From NCBI GenBank assembly GCA_029990175.1, contig JARKIP010000011.1, positions 9,858,001-9,922,000 on the forward strand: a stretch of 64,000 nt of DNA, given 5' to 3'. Positions 46,837-59,763 of this stretch are shown in pieces. Positions within the stretch are counted from its first letter, which is position 1. Each line of letters opens with the position of its first letter. Below the pieces are notes generated by a model, which made no database searches, was not told the origin of the DNA, and worked only from the letters and a program-made list of their open reading frames with translations. The translations under genes and the position numbers were made by a program. The DNA is from Petunia secreta. Lineage: Eukaryota; Streptophyta; Magnoliopsida; Solanales; Solanaceae.

Positions 46837-49800
46837 ATTTGGCGCCCACCATGTGGCCCAGGCAATTGTAGGTATCCTATGAAGGAAAAGGCGCAATCAT
46901 GTCAAACGACGGTAGCAGGGTTCCAAAGAACACCACAGATGTAGTAGACGAGTCTAAAAAGGATCTCAGAGATCCCAACTTCCAACAAAGGATTCTATTG
47001 AGCAGCCAAAGGATTCTTCTCATGAACCAAACCCTATTGCTAACGGTGGTGAAGGCGATCAACCTCCAGGAGGTAATTCAGAGTTCAGAGGCTTCCTCTT
47101 GGACATCCTCAAAAGTGCGTCCAAGCGAAACTTGAACAACATAGTTGAAAATATATCCCAGAGATTAGGAGCAATATTTGCTGGTTCGTCCTAGAAGCCA
47201 TTATCCCCGTGAGGACTGACGCCCACGAACAACTCTCCAGCATCAGTTCCTAATCATAGACTCAACCTGGATGCTGCCCCTGGAGGTTTAGTAGCGATCA
47301 AGAATCAAGACCTCAAGGGAGCCCATGTCATTCAGGATCTCATGAAAGAGATGAAGGCCATCCACGACTTGATTGGTAACGTGTCGGGTGCTCTACCCCA
47401 AGTTACCACAGTAGATGAGCAAAAGTTCTACAGACATGCTTACAAAGCAAGTGCTGCACCGCTCCGCATACCAAAGCACTTTCACTTGCTGGATAACATG
47501 AAGTATGACGGAACGACCGATCCGGACAAGCACATCGCTGCTTATTATATGGCTGTGAAGAGTAACGAGATTACTAAAGAAGAAATTCAATGTGCTCTGG
47601 TGAAGAGATTTGGCTCAACTCTGACCAAATGAGCCCTTGCTTGGTACACTCAGCTACTAATGGGATCCATTGAATCATTAACTCAGATGCAAGACCGGTT
47701 CAAGAAAGTGCATTTTGGTGCCCGCAAGCGGGAGAAGTGCATGGAAGACATCTTCGAGATACTACAATGTAATAACAAGTTTCTCAAGGATTACCTCGAT
47801 AGATTCAAAAGAAATGCATGGAGCTCCCTCCAGTCCCTGATAACATCGTTGTGGTAGCCTTCAACAAAAGTTTGAATTCAAAGGGCTGCTGGAAGAAAGG
47901 CCCTGCCATTTTAAAAATTCAGAGTCTGAGAACCTGAAGACCATCAATGCAATCTTTGTGGACGAACGGCGGAACACGGCCCCGAGGACTGCAATAACTG
48001 GGATAACATTCGGCTCCATCCAATTCGACCTGGAGGAACAAGCAGACCAGCAAGGTGACCTTATTGTACCTGGGGAAGTATCCGGCGTACATATCTAGCG
48101 GGCTCTTATCAATCCGGGGAGTAGTGCTAATATTATCTGGGGGGAGGTATTGCACAAATTCAGCCATTATCCTCAAATATCCTCGAGTACTCAAAACATA
48201 ATGGGTTTCAACGGATTTCGGGAAGCATCCACTGGAGAACTAGCTCTACTGGTTCACATACCGGGCATGACGGGCATAACCACTTTCCAGGTGATTAATT
48301 GCAATCTCCTATATGATGTAATCCTGGGACGGCTATGGATACACGACGTCAGAGGAGTGCCCTTAATACTTCATCAGGTCTTCAAGTACCCGACCCTGCA
48401 CAGGGTGCCGACCTACAAGGGGAGCGGTCTCTCCTTGAGGAATGTCGCCTTACTTCGGACAGGGTTACATCTGCCGAGTTGGAACAATGGATCAACTAGT
48501 CCCGAGCGCGACTGAGTTGGTTTGTCGTTTTTCTGAGGTGCTGCGGAAGCTAGGAGGACCCCTATGGCTGATACAAAGTTGTTTAACAATGGCTTGGACG
48601 CACATTCAATTCCTATAGATTCCAGTGATAACCGAACCAGAGATAGGTGAGCACCTACTGTTATACATTTTAATATCTGAGATAGCCTGGAATGCGGTCC
48701 TTGTACGAGAAAAGAATGGGCAGCAGTTTCCCGTGAAATATGCCAGTAGGATGCCACAACGCATAGACAAGTTTGTGCCCTTGCCGCTTCAGTTCATAGC
48801 AACTGTGGTAATGGCCACACGAGAGTTGCGCTCATACTTTCAGGAACACTCGATTAGTTTAGTCTCTTCGACACCGGTACAAGCTATTTTGTCTAAACAC
48901 GGTCTGTCAAAAGATATGGAAAAGTGGGCTGAAGAGTTGGGAGAGTACGACGTCATCTATCAACCTCGTACAGATGTCAAGTCGCAGGCGTTGGAAGGTT
49001 TTACCTCAGATTTTGCAGAAGAACTGGAATGGAAGGCTAAAGAGTCACTCAGGAATGAAGTAGTGATCGAGTACGGCCTTTGGGAGATTTTCACGGGACT
49101 GAATCCCAATGGGGAGGAGGTTGATCTATGGATCAGAACGCCATTTGGAATGGTTTGCCATCAGGCCACAAAAATTGATGACAATGAAGTAGAGTATGAA
49201 GCCATAATTCAAGCTCTTGACTTAGCCTACACACTGCGGGCCAGGGAGATCAGCCTGTACAATAAATCTCAGTTGATGGTTAATCAACTAAGGGGAAATC
49301 TTCGTAGCTGAGGACATCTGCAAGCCAGATCGAAAGAAGAAAATCAGGGAAGCCCAACCAAATGCCCCCGAATCTTTCAATGATCAAACATGAAGTACTT
49401 TTGCTTGAGAAAGCATTTACTTTGCTTATGTTATTTCCTTTTAATTACGGTATTTTCATATTTATCAGGCATGTTATGGGTTTTCACCCACAACATCTCA
49501 GGCTCCGTGCCTCATTTATCAATAAAACTACTATCTTACTTAGTCAGTTTTACTCATTTATTTTGATCCATCTACAACCCAACTATTCATAGCCCTGCCA
49601 GACCTAAGTTGAAATAATACACTCACTTTTTTGCTACAAAAAGTAGAGTACACTACTCACTTAGAGCTGGACCACGTCTAGTTCAGCCACCAGGCATTAA
49701 TCGAGCGTTGATCTCGTTAAATCAATAATTGCACCTACACACTGATGGGGACGCCTGTCCACGTAGTGCCAGAAATTCTTAAATACTCGAGTAACTACGC

Positions 49801-50691
49801 GAAGACGTTCTGTCTCAGAACGCAAAAAAAAACCATTACTACACGGGCTAAAGTCGTCCCATTGTGGGTGCAAACATCCATCTGCTACGGATGCAACCTA
49901 GCCGCCGTCTATCGGTGCACAACAGACGTAATTGCTCAAGGTAGGCACACTGACACATGCTCTTAAACAACTAGAACAGTGAGGAAGACCGAAAGCCATC
50001 TAATATCTAGGTGCACAAACATACAGCTTGGTCGCATATTATGAAACACATAATAACACAAGTATGTATGAAATATTGGTGAACATTCGGTTCATTAATA
50101 ACAAACAACCCATAGGCTCATAATATACATTTAGTTCTTCCTGAATACTATATTTGTTTATAACAATTATAGAAAAAAAAGGAAACGGAAGACTAAAAAC
50201 AAAGAGCTCCTTAGGATTAACATGGCTTAAGATCCTTCATCTGGATTGTAGCTACAATCCGTAAACAATCCGGAGTTCTTCTTTTCTTTTTTGCAGCTTA
50301 AGATATGTCGGCCCGAGCATTCCTTCGAAGCCTACGGCCGCTGAAACAACCAAAGCTCATCTACTTGATCAAAGCAAGGGATCCCAAAAGCATCTAAGTA
50401 CAGGCCTGACCTTCCCTCATCTCGTCCGCTGAACTTGAAGAGAAACTAGAAGACTAGCAGTGAAGCTTGACTATCCGCGTCAACCTCAACTAGTCAAATA
50501 GGAGTGAACAACCTCGATGATCTTCAAGCGCTAACAGAAGTTAGTCGAGAGCGGAAAGGCTTGACCTGGGAACCTACCATAGAGGAGCCTCTTCCTCGGG
50601 TATCCCATTGCCAATGGCAGATAAAGTGTTGCAATAGCGGGTCAGCTGAAGCAGATAACCAAGGTGAAAACCATGATCCTCGGGGGGATCT
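46837..50691 (+). pseudogene. Tat-type gypsy internal segment A (lacks RT and integrase)
   Basis: The primer site TTTGGCGCCCACC is followed by gag from ATG 46899, with the retrotrans_gag core near 47430-47850 (YDGTTDPDKHIAAYYMA, ALVKRFGSTLT, SLTQMQDRF). Protease follows (INPGSSANIIWGEV near 48110, where Asp of the usual DPGSSA is Asn; then GFNGFREAST, DVILGRLWIHDV). Sequence then jumps to the polymerase connection and an archaeal-type RNase H (48625-49311), whose catalytic positions are altered (FTGLNPN, DNEVEYEA, NKSQLMVNQ). RT, integrase and the RNase H end are deleted. From 49560 to about 50250 it matches the post-pol spacer of segment B (55310-55930). The last 440 bp match nothing else here. 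Confidence 0.85.
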
Positions 50692-51192
50692 CGTTTGGAC
50701 AAAAATACGCCACCTATTATTACGGGGATACTAGTCCAGCTGGTGAGACTAGAGTTATACTACAAGTCACCGGACACTGAGGATATACGTCCACTCCTAG
50801 AGCCAACGATCATTTAGACAGTTTAGCCACAGGGTGCTGGTCAGACATCCCGCCGCTTAGGGTTTACAGTCTCCTAGTTAGGGTTTAGTATACCACTCCT
50901 TGAGTTGTAGGTCCATGGCTCTATTAGTACTTTTATTTTACCTCATTTAGGACTGGGTATCACTACTATAAATACCGCACCTGGCATTGTATTGTACATC
51001 TTTGGATTCGCCGTCAACTTCGGCTACTCTCAAGGAATAAGATTTACTTTGCTTTTCTCAATCATTTCATGCTTATTTACTTTTCTTTATTTTCATCATA
51101 TTTGCTTACTTTTCCATCTTAATTACCGTATTGCTTGTGACATCATTCATAATTAATTGTTTAACCTATACGTATAATTTTAGGCATAAACA
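50692..51192 (+). mobile_element. Tat-type gypsy LTR b
   Basis: About 501 bp, homologous to LTRs a, c and d. It is followed by primer site TTTGGTGCCCACCGTGGGG (from 51194) and preceded by CTCGGGGGGATCTCG. It therefore closes segment A and opens segment B. TATAAATACC lies near 50970. Confidence 0.85.
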
Positions 51193-54100
51193 GTTTGGTG
51201 CCCACCGTGGGGCCTAGGCAACTGTAGGTATCCTATGAAGGAAGAGGCGCAACCATGTCAAAATACACTATCGCCATACGAGGCATCGATAACGAGATCC
51301 AACAGAAAATCCAAGACTCAGTCAGCACGACTGATATTGTGAACTACTATCTAAGATCTAAATCCAGTTATCCGTCGTCAAGGCCGAAGGAGTACCAGCA
51401 TATTGACTCTTAGGAACAACGAGACCAAAGCCATCATGGTTTGTGAGGCTCACCAGCAAATAGGCCAAAAGCCATGCCTCAACACCATATAGTTTGATAA
51501 CGGAGATTTACAGAAGGCCCGTCACCCTCATGATGATGCCTTAATAATTACTCTGCAGGTACACGATGCCCGAGTCAAGCGTGTACTGGTGGACCCAGGC
51601 AGTGCAGTCAATATCATTCACTGGAAGGTCATCTGTCAGATGGAGATGTAGAGTCGGTTAATTCTTAGTCCGTACACTATAACCAGCTTTAACAATTCCA
51701 ACGAGAAGTTTGTGGGAGAAATCCTCCTCCAGGTACACCTACCAGGAGCAGCGCAATTGACGTCTTTCTAAGTAATGACATGCGACCTCTCATATAACAT
51801 TATCCTTAGGAGATCCTGGATTCATGAAGTATACGTTATGCCGTCTACACTTCACTAGGTCCCTAAATACCCAAATCTTTGGGGGTAAAAGAAGTTCGGG
51901 GGGAACATAAGCTATCTTGGAGCTGTTACATGACTGCAATGATCGACGCCACCAAGAAAGAGACCAAAAATCAGAAGAAGAAGCTAGACAGGTAGCTTGG
52001 GCCAGCCTGGTCACTTAGGACACGGGGTCCATAAGGTGACTCGAACCTACGAACCAACTGCCACAGCCTTCGGCCTGGAGGAAGAAGATTAGCCAACTAA
52101 AGCTACAGTTGATGACCTTGATCCAGCAATCTTTGATGCGAAAGTTCTGGACAAGAAATTCTACGTAGGGGCCGAGCTCTCTACCGAAGCAAAACGAGAA
52201 TATGCTAACTTCTTGCGTGCTCGATCAGGCACCGTTTCCAATACATGCACTGACATGCCAGTAATATCGACTAGCGTTACCACGCATAGCCTAAACGACG
52301 ATCCCAACTTCAAGCCCATCAAGGAGAAGAAGTGGCCGATAAGCCGCGAGAAGGGCAAGCGGTCCATGAAGAAGTCGAGAAACTGCTCAACAATGGATCC
52401 ATTCGCGAGGTTCAATATCCCGACTGGATTTTAAATGTTGTTGTAGTCCCTGAGAAGAACGCCAAGCGGAGGATGTATATCGGCTTCACAGATCTAAACA
52501 AAGCATGCCCGAAGGATTCTTTCCCACTGCCAAATATTGATCAACTCATCAATTCAACGGCAGGGCATGAGGCCTTGAGTTTTTTGGATGCATACTCGGG
52601 ATATAATTAGATCCTCATGAACCTAGATGATAAAAAAAAAGACCTCTTTCATCACGCATAGGGGGACTTACTGTTATAAAGTGATGCCTTTTGGGTTGAA
52701 GAACGCATGAGCGACTTATCAAAGGTTAGTGAACTTGATGTTCAAGGAGTAGATTGGCAAGTCCATGGAAGTTTACATCGACGACATGCTGGTCAAGTCA
52801 AAATTCGCCAAAGAATACATTAGCCATATAGAGATAGCATTCGATACCTTGGACAAGTTTGGGATAAAGCTCAACCTTGAGAAATGTGCCTTTAGTGTAT
52901 CCTCCCGGATCTTCCTTGGGTTCATTATTTCAAACAGGGGCATAGAAGCAAACTCGGTAAAGATCAAGGTAATTGAGGCAATACCGGAGGTCTTGAAGAA
53001 TGAAGTGGAAGTTAAAAGACTCAATGGCCGGATCGTAGCACTCAACCGGTTCATCTCGCGGTCATTAGAGAAGTGTCATCAATTCTTCAATGTCCTAAAG
53101 AAGAATAAAAGCTTTGAGTTGATGGAGCAATGCAACAAGGCGTAAAAAGAGCTAAAACAGTATCTGCCAAATCCCTCGTTCCTTACCAAGCCACGTGAGA
53201 GAGAACCATTATTACTGTACCTAGCGGTATCCAAAGTTGCTGTAGCGTTGTCCTAATATGAGAAGAGAAGGGGATGCAGTCACCAGTGTACTATATCAGC
53301 AAGTCTATCCTAGACGTTGAAACAAGGTACCAACATCTAGAGAAGCTCGCACTTGCTCTAGTTATGGCAGCAAGGAAGCTACAGCCGTATTTTCATAGTC
53401 ACACCATTGTCGTGGTTTCCTCTTTTCCATTACGAACCGTTTTGCATAAGCCTGAGCTGTCAGGTAGGTTGGCAAAGTGGGCTGCCAAGCTTAGTGAGTA
53501 TAACATAAATTATCAACCAAGAACGGCCATCAAATTGCAAGTTCTCGCGGACTTTGTCGCCGACTTCAGCGCTGATTTAATGCCGAAAGCCGAGGAGGAA
53601 CGAAAGATGATAAAAGGTATTACCCTCGGGGAATGGGTCATCCACACCGATGGAGCCTCAAACGTAAAAGGGGCCGGGCTCGATTTGGTGATCGAATCCC
53701 CAACGAAAAAGGTGTTCAGAAAATCTGTCAGTTGCTCCCAGATGACGAACAACGAAGCAGAATATGAAGCTGTAATTCAAGCCCTAGAATTAGCATATAT
53801 ATTGGGGGCCAGGGAGGTCAGCATCAACTGTGATTCCCAGCTTGTGGTGAACCAGGTGACCGGAGCATACACCGCCAAGGACGCCCACATGCAAGAGTAC
53901 CTAGCTAGAGTGGAGAAATGTCTGAAAAATTTTCAAACATGGAGAAACGATCAGATATTGGAGGCTGATATCCTAGCCAGCCTAGCTGCCACTGCAGAAT
54001 TAAACGCAGATAACCTGGTTTCTATTATTGAGTTAACTTAGGCAGATGTCAAGTGCCGCGAAGTCAACGCAGTAAGATCATCATGGGACTGGCGGCACCC

Positions 54101-55100
54101 GATCATTGAATATCTCAACCACGGAACGCTCCCCGTGGACCGAAAGAAGGGTAGAAAGTTAAGAACTCAAGCGGCTCACTACATCTTAATCAAAGGAGAG
54201 TTGTACAGGCGAATGTTTAGTGGACCTTTGGCGAAATGCTTGGGTCCTTCTTAGACGGATTACGCACTCAAAGAAATCCACGAAGACAATGCAAAAATCA
54301 CTCTGGCGGGCGGTCCCTAGCTCGCAAGTTAATCAGGGTAGGCTATTTCTGGCCCCGAATGGAAGACGACGCGAGGAAGTTCACACGGGCATGTGATAGC
54401 TGCCAGAGGTTCTCCTATGTACTTCATCAGCCGACAAAGTTATTACATTCAGTAACATCCCCGTGGCCTTTCATGAAATGGGGGATGGACATCGTAGGGG
54501 CCATACCTAAAGCACCCGGTGGTGTAAAGTTCATTCTAATTATGATGGACTATTGCACCAAATGGGTTGAGGCGGCTGCATACGCCTGGATCTGAGAGCA
54601 GGAGGCCAAGGGAAGATGGCCCGAAGAACCGCCCGGCGTCCTTTGGGCCTACCGAACTACATCAAAAGCCAGCACTAGAGAAACACCTTTTTCATTGACG
54701 TACGGAAAAGAAGCAATGATTCCTTTAGAAATTGGAGAATCCAGTTTACGACGGACGTCTATCGAAGAGGAGACCAACAACGAAGCCTTGAGGCTTCCCT
54801 TGATCTTTTGGATGAACGACGGGATATAGCAGCCATTCGCCTCACAGCCCAGAACAACGAGTAGAGCAATATTACAATGCAAGGGAGATTACACGATCCT
54901 TCAACATGGGGGACCTGGTCCTTCGCAAAGTTACTCAGAACACCAAGCAGGCCGGAGCAGGAAAGCTCGCTCTGAATTGGGTAGAACCGTACAAAGTGCG
55001 GGGTATCGCTGGAAAAAATGCATACGTTCTTGAAGACATGGAAGGGATAGCTGTTCCAAACAACTGGAATATCACATGGCTAAAGAAGTACTACTCTTGA
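51193..55100 (+). pseudogene. Tat-type gypsy gag-pol, segment B
   Basis: Gag is reduced to a short start (ATG 51254) and broken remnants. Protease keeps VLVDPGSAVNIIHW near 51575-51610, preceded by ISFDNGDLQ..PHDDALIITL. Reverse transcriptase spans about 52320-53145 (REVQYPDW, FTDLNKACPKDSFPLP, LDAYSGYN, VYIDDMLVKS) with stops after SGYN and within LKNA*ATY. Then come the connection and archaeal-type RNase H (53274-54041: HTDGASN, NNEAEYEA, NCDSQLVVNQ intact), H2C2 integrase finger and first core part (about 54240-54595: CDSCQRF, WGMDIVGAIPKA), a deletion of the remaining catalytic core, then the integrase C-terminal part (54600-55100: WAYRTTSKASTRETPFSLTY, LNWVEPYKVRGI). The dual RNase H places it in the Tat/Ogre lineage. 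Confidence 0.9.
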
Positions 55101-55900
55101 AAGGCCAACTAAGCCCAAATACTCGAGATTTGTATTTTTCTTTTTGATGGTTTTCCCGAAATTATTTACAACGGGCCCTCAGTCCCGTTCTTTATTTTAC
55201 AACGGGCACTTAGCCCCGTACCTTATTTCATATGGCTCCACGCTGTATCAATAAAATTACTTTCGTAGTTAGTTTTACTCATTAATTTAGATCTATCTAC
55301 GATCCAACTATTCATAGCCCCGACCAGACCTAAGTTGAAGTAATACACTCACTTTCCTCTACAAGAAACTAGAGTACATTACTCGCATAGAGTTAGACTC
55401 AGTCGCCAGGCATTAATCGAGTATTGATCTCATTAAATCAAAAATTGCACCTACACACCGATGGGGACGCCGCTAGAAAGTCTTAAATACTTGAGTACTA
55501 AGCGAAGATGTCTCAAAATGCAAATGACCGTTTCCACACGGGCTAAAGTCGTCCCATTGTGGGCGCAAGCAGCTATCTACTACAGATGCAACCTAGCCGC
55601 GGTTTATCGGTGCACAACGAACGTAATTGCTCAAGCATGCACATTGACACACGTTCTTATACTAGAACAGTTAGGACGACCAGAAGCCATCTAATTCTTA
55701 GGTGCAAACGCTTACAGAGGCATAACTTATTATTTACGACAAAAATTAAAAACTTGTCACGAACAAAGATAAGTAATTTAAGTTAATACGCCACAAAATG
55801 GGCCCAAAATATACATTTAGTTCTTTCTGAATACAATATTTTTTTTTATAATAACTGTAAGAAAAAAAAGTAAAGGGAAGACTAAAACTGCAAGTTCCTC
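55101..55900 (+). other. Post-pol spacer of gypsy segment B
   Basis: Non-coding, and shared with segment A (49400-50250) through ATTCATAGCCC, GGCATTAATCGAG, ACACGGGCTAAAGTCGTCCC and TATCGGTGCACAAC. A short internal duplication (ACGGGC..C(T/A)(C/T)AG(T/C)CCCGT) occurs near 55168-55220. Confidence 0.7.
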
Positions 55901-56574
55901 TGAATTTGCACCCCCGGAGATTCTTCATCTGGATTATAGCTCTTGAATCCAAGTTTCTTCCGGGATTCGAAGGCGAAATTTCCAACCCAGTACGCCAAGC
56001 AGCAATATCTTTGTAATACTGCACCACGGGGGAAGGAAAGTCAGCCCAGTTGAGGCATCCCTCAGTAGAACGGCGGAGGAAGCAGAACGTGCACCGAAGA
56101 CTTCACTTGGATTCACTTGGAGAGACTCCAATGAGGAATCACCATGAATCTTAGGAACGCCTTATATTCTCTCTTCTCCTGAATGATTGGAAGCTTATGC
56201 AAACTCAAAAGTCAAAAAACAGGCCAGAGCTATACAACTACCCTGAGCGCTGTTGGTATGAAGAATTCTTTCAAGCATGAACCACTTGAAGAAGGAGAGG
56301 ATATCCTAGAATGCGCTCTTTGTGCAAAATGAGTTGCTTCCGGGATATTTTTCCTAGCAACCAGGAGATGAGCGAACTACAAGAAGCCCGAAAAGGGTTG
56401 GCATTCCTCTTCTGAACTGCGCCACATGACAAGAAGAATATCACAGCAAATCTCCACACATGATGATAGAGCGAGCCAGAATTGATACGTCTGCCACAAT
56501 GAAGATAAACTCAGTCGTATTCACAAAGCGAAGAAGGTTTTCTAGGAATATGAAACCAGTATCGAAGAAAAACA
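55900..56574 (-). pseudogene. Antisense ORF of the gypsy element, segment B copy
   Basis: On the minus strand, a TATA box (TATAAATAG, 56672-56680) precedes ATG at 56574. MFFFDTGFIFLENLLRF leads to a TGA after about 44 codons. Homology to the copy at 57445-57900 continues in another frame (AVIFFLSCGAV). The C-terminal part toward 55900 (LDSRAIIQMKNL) is broken. Tat-lineage plant elements are known to carry an extra antisense ORF between pol and the 3' LTR; this fits that position. Protein role unknown. Confidence 0.6.
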
Positions 56575-56954
56575 TCCTTAAAGAAAAGCTTCTCACTATC
56601 ATAAGAAATTACTGAAGACGCGAATTATTCTATGAAGAAGAGTTGTGGTTTTCCCACTATCATAAAGCCACTATTTATAGGTTGAAAGGGATAAGGATGA
56701 GGCACGAAATGGTCAAGTATCATTATTATTGGAGATATGAAACAATTCGGAGCGGTCATTAGCATTCGTTGGAAATTCGAAAAGAATCGGTATCAACCAA
56801 TCAGAAGGAAGCATGCGAAATTCTTGAAGAGTTCAATATCCTTCTTGGTTAAACAGACTACGAGTCTCAAGGAATCAGTGAGATATCTTTTCACATCATG
56901 CCGCTTTCACTTCCTGACTTCTTGTGTCAGCACTCAGTAAGTGGGAGGACTGAC

Positions 56955-57457
56955 TGTATGGGAGAAAATACACAACCTATTGTTACGGGGATATGAGTCG
57001 AGCTGGCAGGACTAGACTTATTCTACAAGTCACCGGGCACTGATGATATACGCCTGCTCCTAGAGCCAATGACCATTTAGGCAGCTTGGCCACAGGGCGC
57101 AGGGCACACATCCTGTCGCTTAGGGTTTACAGTCTCCTAGTTAGAGTTTAGTATACCACTGCCTTGAGTTGTAGGACCATGGCCCTATTAGTATTTGGAT
57201 TTTACCTTATTTAGGAATGGGTATCACTACTATAAAGATCGCTCCTGGCATTGTACTGTACATCTCTGGATTCGCCATCAGCTTCAGCTACTCTCAAGGA
57301 ATAAGATTTACTTTGCTTTTCTCAATCATTTCGTGCTTATTTATTTATCTTTATTTTCATCGTATTTACTTACTTTTCAAAATTAATTTACCATATTGCT
57401 TGTGAACTCATTCATAATTAATTTTTTAACTTAGACGTACAAATTTAGGCATAAATA
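56955..57457 (+). mobile_element. Tat-type gypsy LTR c
   Basis: About 503 bp from TGTATGGGAGAAAATACACA to AGGCATAAATA. A purine-rich AAGTGGGAGGACTGA precedes it, so it is the 3' LTR of segment B. It is followed directly by GATCTGAAG without a primer site. Confidence 0.85.
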
Positions 57458-57900
57458 GATCTGAAGCTCAGTAACACCCTAGCTACCCGCCATTGTGAAG
57501 CTAAATCCTCTTGCATGCCATGAAATGGAGCCAAGCAGTGGATCACTAGCCCGATGCCATTGAAGGAGTGACCTGGACACATGACGTATCCTGGCGGAGA
57601 CGCCGCATGGAAGCTGAAAGAGCTAAGCATCCCGACCCCGCATGACAAAAAGAATATCTCAGCAACCGTTGTGTTAGAAGATGAGCGCACCGTAATCAGT
57701 GCACATGAAACAATGAAGACATTCTGAAGGACATAGTTTGAATCCCGATCAAACTTCATGATTCGGGGGACTTCATCCGTGTTCTCATTGACAAAGAAAG
57801 GAAAAAATGTAATTGCATGAGAGTTTCCTCCCTCATGCAACATCCATTTGGAACGAAGAATGTTTTCTGGGAATATCAAACCAGGATCGAAAACGAACAT
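57445..57900 (-). CDS. Antisense ORF of the gypsy element, 151 codons, open
   Basis: ATG at 57900, MFVFDPGLIFPENILRSKWM, then ITFFPFFVNENTDEVPRI, NVFIVSCALITVRSS, AEIFFLSCGVGMLSS and a tail that ends inside LTR c. A TATA box (TATAAATAG, 58012-58020) lies about 110 bp upstream, the same arrangement as the broken copy at 56574. The start MFxFDxGxIFxENxLR and FFLSCG are shared by both. The C-terminus is chimeric because the segment is truncated at the LTR c junction. No known domain recognised. Confidence 0.5.
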   Translation of the reverse strand: MFVFDPGLIFPENILRSKWMLHEGGNSHAITFFPFFVNENTDEVPRIMKFDRDSNYVLQNVFIVSCALITVRSSSNTTVAEIFFLSCGVGMLSSFSFHAASPPGYVMCPGHSFNGIGLVIHCLAPFHGMQEDLASQWRVARVLLSFRSIYA

Positions 57901-58261
57901 TTTTTAAGGAAGAAAAGTTTCTTGCTGTCATAAGAAATTGTTAAGAAAGAGAAGTATCTTCTGAGGAAGAGTTTGTGAATTTTCCATTGTCATGAAGTCA
58001 CTATTTATAGGCAGAAAGAGATAAGGATGGAGCATGGAATGGTCAAGCATCATTATTACTAGAGATATGAAATGATTCAAAGCAGTTAATGGCGGTTAAT
58101 GGTCAATCAGAAAGAAGCACACGAAGTTCTCGAAGAAATCAACCTCATCCTTGATCAAAGAGACTGCGAGTCTCAAGGAGACAGTGAGTTATCTTTTCAC
58201 ATCTATGGTTCTTTCATTTCCTAACTGCTTGCGTCAGCACTCAGCAAGTGGGGCAACTGAA
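57458..58261 (+). mobile_element. Truncated gypsy tail between LTR c and LTR d
   Basis: Only the 3' tail of an internal region remains, homologous to 56240-56954. It ends in GTCAGCACTCAGCAAGTGGG and GCAACTGA before LTR d. It has neither primer site nor pol. Confidence 0.8.
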
Positions 58262-58778
58262 TGTGTGGCCAAAAATACGCCACCTATTGTTACGGGAATA
58301 CGAGTCCAGCTGGCGAGACTAGACTTATCCTACAAGCCACTGGGCATTGAGGATTTACGCCCATTCCTAAAGCCAACGACCGTTTAGGCGGTTTGGTCAC
58401 ATGGCGCAGGGCAACCGCAGGGTACACATCCTGCCGCCTAGGGTTTACAGTCTCCTAGTTAGGGTTTTGTATACCACCGCCTTGAGTTGTAGGCTCGTGG
58501 CCTTATTAGCATTTGTATTTTACCTTGTTTAGAACTGAGTATCACTACTATAAATACCCCCTCCGTACATTGTATTATGGACAACACACAATTTGCTACC
58601 GAAGTTGGATACTCTCAAGGAATAAGATTTACTTTGCTTTTCTCAATCATTTCGTGCTTATTTCTTTATCTATATTTTCATCGTATTTGCTTACTTTTCC
58701 ATCGTAATTTACTGTATTGGTTGTGACCTCATTCATAATTAATTATTTAACCTAGACGTACAAATTTAGGTATAAACA
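58262..58778 (+). mobile_element. Tat-type gypsy LTR d
   Basis: About 517 bp from TGTGTGGCCAAAAATACGCC to AGGTATAAACA, including a short extra segment with a repeated GCAGGG near 58405. The purine-rich tract AAGTGGGGCAACTGA precedes it. The 5 bp after it are TGCAT. Confidence 0.85.
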
Positions 58779-59763
58779 TGCATAAGATACCCAAAATTAT
58801 GATTAAGAATTAGTTAGGGGCTGCACAAACGCAATTCCTTGCTGCAACAAATTATGATGTAGGCTGAGCCACTTGGACCGACCTTAGAAACTCCTCCAAA
58901 GTGCAATGGAGGTCACCAACCTAGGCCATGGGCCTTTTTGATCACCCATTGACCCCGTCCAGGTAAGTATGTTACAACGGTGTTATGCCCCATCTTTTAT
59001 AACATGCAGTTCCTTGTTTTCCCAAAATTTTTAATATTTCAGGATCGTGAAACTTATGATTTTCACATTCAAATACATAAACAATCATTTAAGAAAATAT
59101 ACCCGAAGTAGCCACACCCGGATCAGCCATAGCATTCTCTTGACTTAAAAGGGATTCCTTAAATCTTTGTTCTTGATAAATGTTATATTTCTCTCTTTCC
59201 TTGACTTTAAGAAAAACATATAAATGTTATCAATATTGGTAGCGAGAAAGGAGCCTTTTACTGAGAAGATCAGTTAATTTCATGTTCCATCAATGTGAAG
59301 GAGTGGGTAGTTTTAAAATCACTAGGTAACTTCCCATATTTAATTAGGATTTAGTAAATATTATTTATTTTTTACTAAACCAATATAAGTTACTTGTGGA
59401 CTATAACTTACATTCTTCCACATGCCACATGTTCATTATTCATTGTGCATAATTAATACTAAATCCCTTATTATTCATTATTATTAAATAAATCAACTAA
59501 TATGAGTCATGACGGCTGTACATCACTTTCGACATTGTCCCTGCCATGTACTATACAAAAAAATCTATTACTAACACAACCTTTAATACATAATGGTCCA
59601 ACAATAACGCTTAGAATATATTTGTCTAAGCTAAAACCTGTCATCGTCATTCTCTCATTATGTATACAAGAGAAAACTTGTAATAATAAAAACATTAACA
59701 TTAATTAGCTCAAACTGTCAATCTCATAAACATAATAAAATCGTTACAAAAATTATATATTGC
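58779..59763. other. Unassigned; probably flank plus the 3' end of the next copia
   Basis: No coding region. The right part (about 59280-59763) probably holds the 3' untranslated region and 3' LTR of the minus-strand copia that follows, but I could not fix an LTR boundary or polypurine tract. Confidence 0.4.
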
